From Bacillota bacterium (GTDB lineage: Bacteria > Bacillota > Clostridia > Acetivibrionales > DSM-1351): a stretch of 18,424 nt of DNA. This document shows, one piece after another, positions 14,537 through 18,424 of the stretch. The notes under the pieces are model-generated. The model saw only the letters and a program-made list of their open reading frames with translations. It was not told the origin of the DNA and did not search any database. Numbering within the stretch: position 1 is the first letter of the stretch; every line of letters begins with the position of its first letter. The position numbers and the translations under genes were made by a program. The stretch is from positions 1 to 18,424 of the forward strand of contig JAEZUC010000096.1 of assembly GCA_023443515.1 (NCBI GenBank), in the 5' to 3' direction.

Positions 14537-17368
14537 ATGATAAGGGATAATATTTTTATAAAAGGTGCACGTGAGCATAACCTCAAAAATGTTGATGTTG
14601 AGATACCAAGAGATAAGTTTGTAGTTATAACGGGATTGAGCGGTTCAGGCAAATCTTCTCTTGCCTTTGATACAATTTATGCCGAAGGCCAGAGAAGGTA
14701 TGTTGAATCACTTTCATCCTACGCAAGGCAGTTCCTTGGTCAGATGGACAAGCCGGACGTAGACTATATTGACGGCTTGTCCCCGGCAATATCAATCGAT
14801 CAGAAGACAACCAGCAGAAACCCCAGATCTACAGTAGGAACTGTAACGGAGATTCACGATTACCTCAGGCTTTTGTACTCCAGGATAGGAATTCCCCATT
14901 GCCCAAAGTGTGGCAAAGAGATAGCACAGCAAACTGTTGACCAGATGGTAGACCAGATAATGTCTTTTGAAGAAGGAACCAGGATACAGCTGCTTGCTCC
15001 TGTAGTCAGAGGTAGAAAAGGAGAATACCATAAGCTTATAGAGGATGCAAAAAAAGATGGATTTGTGAGGCTTCGTGTCGACGGGCAGATAGTAGATATA
15101 AATGATGAGATTAAACTGGATAAAAACAAAAAGCATAATATTGAGATAGTTGTGGACAGGCTTGTAGTACGTGGAGATGTTCAGAAAAGACTTGTCGATT
15201 CATTGGAAACAGTACTTCGTTTAAGCGGAGGTATTGTTATCATTGATGTAGTCGGAAAAGAAGAAATACTATTTAGTCAGAACTTTGCATGCAGTGATTG
15301 CGGCATCAGCATAGAAGAACTTGTACCAAGGATGTTTTCATTTAACAATCCATTTGGAGCATGTCCGACCTGTACAGGTTTAGGTAATCTTTTAAAGGTT
15401 GATCCTGAGCTTGTTGTACCGGACAGATCCCTGTCACTGACAAATGGTGCAATTAATGTTACAGGTTGGAATATCGAGAGTGAGGATGCATATACCAGGA
15501 TGATATTCAACGCCCTGGCAAAGCATTATAAGTTTGATTTGGATACACCTTTTAATAAGCTTCCCGGGGAAGTAGTAGATATAGTACTTTACGGTACAAA
15601 AGGAGAAAAAATAAAAGTAGATTACGAAAGAGAATACGGTAAAGGATCTTATATGGCAGGGTTTGAAGGAATTATCAATTCCATTGAACGCCGTTACCAT
15701 GAGACCCAATCCGAAAGCATGAAGCAGTACTATGAACAGTTCATGAGCAATAATCCCTGCCCGGATTGTAAAGGTGCCAGATTAAAACCCGAAAGCCTTG
15801 CGGTTACCGTGGGAGGCAAAAATATTCACCAAGTATCTTCCTCGGCTGTAGCCGATATAAAAGATTTTTTTAATAACATTGAGCTAAGTGAGAGAGACAA
15901 GATGATAGCAAACCAGATTTTAAAAGAGATTGAGGCCAGAATAGGCTTCCTGGTTGACGTCGGTCTGGACTATCTAACGCTTTCAAGATCGGCTGGAACT
16001 TTATCCGGCGGAGAGGCACAGAGAATAAGGCTTGCTACTCAGATAGGCTCCGGCTTGATGGGAGTACTTTATATTCTGGATGAGCCCAGTATCGGGTTGC
16101 ATCAAAGAGACAACGAAAAGCTTCTGAAAACCTTAAACAGACTTAGGGATCTTGGAAATACGCTTATTGTTGTAGAACATGACGAAGATACCATGCACGC
16201 AGCAGACCATATCATAGACATGGGCCCCGGCGCCGGTATACATGGAGGGCACGTTGTTGCAGAGGGGACACTGGATGAAATACTAAAATGTGAGGATTCC
16301 TTAACAGGGCAATATCTAAGCGGACGTAAGAAAATAGAAGTTCCTCAGGTTAGAAGAAAGCCAAATGGAAAATGGCTTGAAATTGTAGGAGCAAAACAGA
16401 ATAATCTGAAAAATATCAATGCAAAGATTCCACTTGGGGTATTGACTTCGGTTACTGGTGTTTCGGGTTCGGGAAAAAGCACATTGATAAACGAGATTTT
16501 GTATAACAGCCTTGCCAGCCAGTTATACAGAGCAAAGGCCAAACCGGGCAGTCACGAAACAATAAAGGGGTTAAAAAATATTGACAAGGTTATTAATATA
16601 GACCAGTCACCGATTGGAAGAACACCGAGATCAAACCCTGCTACTTATACAGGTGTATTTGATATTATAAGGGATGTATATGCTTCCACCAATGAAGCAA
16701 AGATGAAAGGATACAAAACCGGACGATTCAGCTTTAATATAAAAGGCGGTAGGTGTGAAGCCTGCAGTGGAGATGGGATTATAAAGATTGAAATGCACTT
16801 TCTTCCGGACGTGTATGTTCCTTGTGAAGTATGCAAAGGCAAAAGGTATAACAGAGAGACTCTGGAGGTTAAGTACAAAGGTAAAAGCATATCAGATGTG
16901 CTTAATATGACAATAGAAGATGCCTTAGAATTTTTCAAGAATATCCCCAAAATACAGAGAAAACTGCAAACATTGTATGATGTAGGATTGGGATATGTAA
17001 AAGTTGGTCAGCCTTCTACAACATTGTCTGGAGGCGAAGCTCAGAGAGTAAAGCTTGCTACCGAGTTATCCAAGAGAAGTACCGGAAATACGCTGTATAT
17101 ATTAGATGAGCCGACAACCGGGCTTCATGTAGCGGATGTTCACAGATTGATAGATATTCTCCAAAGGCTGGTGGATACAGGAAACTCAATAGTAGTTATT
17201 GAACATAACCTTGATGTTATAAAAACTTCTGACTATATAATAGACCTTGGACCTGAGGGTGGTAACAAGGGAGGTAGCATTATAGCACAGGGTACTCCGG
17301 AAGAAGTTGCAAAAGTAAAAGAATCTTATACAGGGCAATATCTTTGCAAAATTTTAGAAGATAAGTAG
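14537..17368 (+). CDS. uvrA: Excinuclease ABC subunit A
   Basis: A 943-residue damage-recognition ATPase of nucleotide excision repair, working as a dimer with UvrB in the cytoplasm. It has two ABC modules: Walker A GLSGSGKS (33-40) and GVSGSGKS (near 640), with signature LSGGEAQR near 489 and again near 830, each followed by LDEP. Zinc-binding Cys sets are present: CPKC in the insertion near 118, CSDC (252-255) with CPTC downstream, and CEAC (near 739-742) with CEVC. The length matches the family. The ATG at 14537 has a modest site AAAAAGGTG. The gene is monocistronic, between a LexA-controlled promoter and a terminator; uvrB and uvrC are not adjacent here. Confidence 0.98.
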   Translation: MIRDNIFIKGAREHNLKNVDVEIPRDKFVVITGLSGSGKSSLAFDTIYAEGQRRYVESLSSYARQFLGQMDKPDVDYIDGLSPAISIDQKTTSRNPRSTVGTVTEIHDYLRLLYSRIGIPHCPKCGKEIAQQTVDQMVDQIMSFEEGTRIQLLAPVVRGRKGEYHKLIEDAKKDGFVRLRVDGQIVDINDEIKLDKNKKHNIEIVVDRLVVRGDVQKRLVDSLETVLRLSGGIVIIDVVGKEEILFSQNFACSDCGISIEELVPRMFSFNNPFGACPTCTGLGNLLKVDPELVVPDRSLSLTNGAINVTGWNIESEDAYTRMIFNALAKHYKFDLDTPFNKLPGEVVDIVLYGTKGEKIKVDYEREYGKGSYMAGFEGIINSIERRYHETQSESMKQYYEQFMSNNPCPDCKGARLKPESLAVTVGGKNIHQVSSSAVADIKDFFNNIELSERDKMIANQILKEIEARIGFLVDVGLDYLTLSRSAGTLSGGEAQRIRLATQIGSGLMGVLYILDEPSIGLHQRDNEKLLKTLNRLRDLGNTLIVVEHDEDTMHAADHIIDMGPGAGIHGGHVVAEGTLDEILKCEDSLTGQYLSGRKKIEVPQVRRKPNGKWLEIVGAKQNNLKNINAKIPLGVLTSVTGVSGSGKSTLINEILYNSLASQLYRAKAKPGSHETIKGLKNIDKVINIDQSPIGRTPRSNPATYTGVFDIIRDVYASTNEAKMKGYKTGRFSFNIKGGRCEACSGDGIIKIEMHFLPDVYVPCEVCKGKRYNRETLEVKYKGKSISDVLNMTIEDALEFFKNIPKIQRKLQTLYDVGLGYVKVGQPSTTLSGGEAQRVKLATELSKRSTGNTLYILDEPTTGLHVADVHRLIDILQRLVDTGNSIVVIEHNLDVIKTSDYIIDLGPEGGNKGGSIIAQGTPEEVAKVKESYTGQYLCKILEDK

Positions 17369-17382
17369 AGCTGGTTATAACT

Positions 17383-17434
17383 AAGTATTTCCGCAAGATA
17401 AGCATAATGACTTATCTTTGGAAATACTTTTTTT
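17383..17434 (+). terminator. Terminator after uvrA
   Basis: AAGTATTTCC and AAGATAAG (17383-17402, with a small internal loop) pair with CTTATCTT and GGAAATACTT (17411-17429), followed by TTTTT. Confidence 0.88.
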
Positions 17435-17538
17435 ATTGCCCAAAAGTACAAGCTTGTTTACAAAAAATAATATAATAAAACAGGTAAATATAAAAATACA
17501 TTAACCAATAAGTTGTATTAAATTACGGGGAAGGTTTG

Positions 17539-17587
17539 TTAATTCTGTGTTAACTTTGTTGTAAAAGATTTTACATTGCTATATAAT
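17539..17587 (+). promoter_or_regulatory. Promoter of the DUF47-pit operon with possible Pho-box repeats
   Basis: TTGTAA (17559-17564), 17-base spacer and TATAAT (17582-17587). Just upstream TTAATT (17539) and TTAACT (17550) are spaced 11 bases apart, like half-sites of PhoP boxes. The promoter is likely; the Pho box is weak. Confidence 0.55.
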
Positions 17588-17633
17588 TAAATAGTAAAAA
17601 TGTTATATTTTGTCGAAAGAAGGTAACTTGTAA

Positions 17634-18257
17634 ATGTTTAGAATTACACCTAAGGAAGAGAAATTTTTTGACTATTTTATTGAGACATGTGAGATTATTT
17701 GCAAAGCAGCAGCACTTCTTGAGGATTTAACTACAAACTATGTTAATGTTAATGAAAAGATCTCAAACATAGAAGTAACAGAGCATGCATGTGATAATAA
17801 TGTCCATAAAATTCTAAATGAGCTTAACCAATCTTTTATTACCCCAATTGATCGTGAAGATATTTTCACTATAGCAAAGGAACTTGATAACATAACAGAT
17901 GATATTGAAACTGCTGCTCACAGGTTTAGTATGTATAATGTTAAGTCTGTAAAACCAGAAGCTGTTACAATGACAAAGTTGATTGTCAGAGCTACAAGTG
18001 AGCTGAAAAATGTAATGATTGAAATGAAAAATATGAAAAAGAGCAAACAGCTCAGGAACAAAATAATTGAAGTAAACAATGTCGAGGATGAAGCTGATAC
18101 TATTTTCAGAGATGCAATGGCAAATCTGTTTATAACTGAGCATGACGCAGTAGAAGTTATAAAGTGGAAAGAAATACTTGAACTTCTTGAAAATACAATA
18201 GATGCATGTGAGGATGTTGCGAATATAGTAGAAGGGGTTGTTATGAAAAATGCTTAG
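17634..18257 (+). CDS. DUF47 family, PhoU-like phosphate transport accessory protein
   Basis: A 207-residue all-helical protein of the DUF47 (TIGR00153-like) family, distant relatives of PhoU, usually encoded with Pit-type phosphate carriers and thought to modulate them. The start reads FRITPKEEKFFDYFIE, and the body contains ITPIDREDIFTIAKELDNITDDIE (about 70-93) and a repeat-like second half ending WKEILELLENTIDACEDVANIVEGVVMKNA; these are the family hallmarks, with acidic metal-binding-like E/D positions. The ATG at 17634 follows AGAAGGT. Its stop overlaps the downstream pit start by eight bases, giving translational coupling. The function as regulator is known only from related systems. 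Confidence 0.93.
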   Translation: MFRITPKEEKFFDYFIETCEIICKAAALLEDLTTNYVNVNEKISNIEVTEHACDNNVHKILNELNQSFITPIDREDIFTIAKELDNITDDIETAAHRFSMYNVKSVKPEAVTMTKLIVRATSELKNVMIEMKNMKKSKQLRNKIIEVNNVEDEADTIFRDAMANLFITEHDAVEVIKWKEILELLENTIDACEDVANIVEGVVMKNA

Positions 18258-18424
18258 TGTTTCATTAGTAGTAGTTGTTGTATTGGCACTAGGATTTGAT
18301 TTTATAAACGGATTCCACGATACCGCAAATTCTATCGCTACATCTGTTTCAACAAGAGTCTTGTCCCCACGTACAGCAATATTGATGTCTGCAATACTTA
18401 ATTTTGTAGGTGCATTAATGAGTA
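18250..18424 (+). CDS. pit: Pit-family inorganic phosphate transporter, 5' end
   Basis: The first 58 residues are present; the gene runs off the window. MLSVSLVVVVVLALGFDFIN is a first membrane helix, followed by the PiT signature NGFHDTANSIATSVSTRVLSPR, in which Asn and Asp residues take part in phosphate and cation transport in this family. It overlaps the DUF47 gene end (18250-18257), so both are made from one transcript. Assignment as a low-affinity phosphate:cation symporter is strong for so short a piece. Confidence 0.9.
   Translation, partial: MLSVSLVVVVVLALGFDFINGFHDTANSIATSVSTRVLSPRTAILMSAILNFVGALMS

Noticed and set aside
1..18424. tRNA, rRNA, CRISPR arrays, insertion sequences
   Set aside because: I saw no cloverleaf with T-loop signature, no rRNA blocks, no regularly spaced repeats, and no DDE transposase.

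Overview
The window looks like a chromosomal segment of a low-GC, spore-forming, cellulosome-producing member of the Clostridia. The evidence is clostridial gene order (rpmF, DUF512 gene, der, plsY, gpsA), TTG/GTG starts with strong GGAGG ribosome sites, spoIVA, and a type I dockerin enzyme. A Ruminiclostridium (Clostridium cellulolyticum-like) host is the best guess, inferred from protein character only.

Left part (1-4850): housekeeping genes on the + strand: ribosomal protein L32 with its terminator, a DUF512 radical-SAM-like protein, the ribosome-assembly GTPase Der, and the phospholipid genes plsY and gpsA, closed by a terminator. On the - strand (4847-5809) lies a secreted SH3/NlpC-P60 wall hydrolase behind a sigma-A type promoter and a clear ydaO-type cyclic-di-AMP riboswitch.

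Centre (6029-13532): the main discovery. spoIVA, the spore-coat ATPase gene, is split. Its first 401 codons end at about 7231 and its last 91 codons begin at 13257. Between them is a 6,025-bp element bounded by a shared 10-bp core (CAATACATAT). Recombination at the cores restores an uninterrupted 492-codon spoIVA, the same length as B. subtilis SpoIVA as I recall it. The element ends with a large serine recombinase gene whose last codons lie in the right attachment site. Joining the two element ends gives a strongly dyad-symmetric attP with an off-palindrome CA centre. This is the architecture of skin-type elements (sigK of B. subtilis and C. difficile), but in spoIVA. The cargo is an Agr-like quorum-sensing cassette (agrB-agrD, and a convergent agrC-type kinase, with no agrA), a 44-aa small protein, and a secreted cellulosomal GH53 galactanase. 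The simplest reading is a developmentally excised element that makes coat assembly depend on recombination. The alternative is a recent insertion that blocks sporulation.

Right part (13533-18424): thiT (thiamine ECF S-component) on the - strand under a TPP riboswitch with a terminator platform; uvrA with a perfect Firmicute LexA box over its -35; and a DUF47/PhoU-like gene overlapping the start of a Pit-type phosphate transporter that runs off the window.
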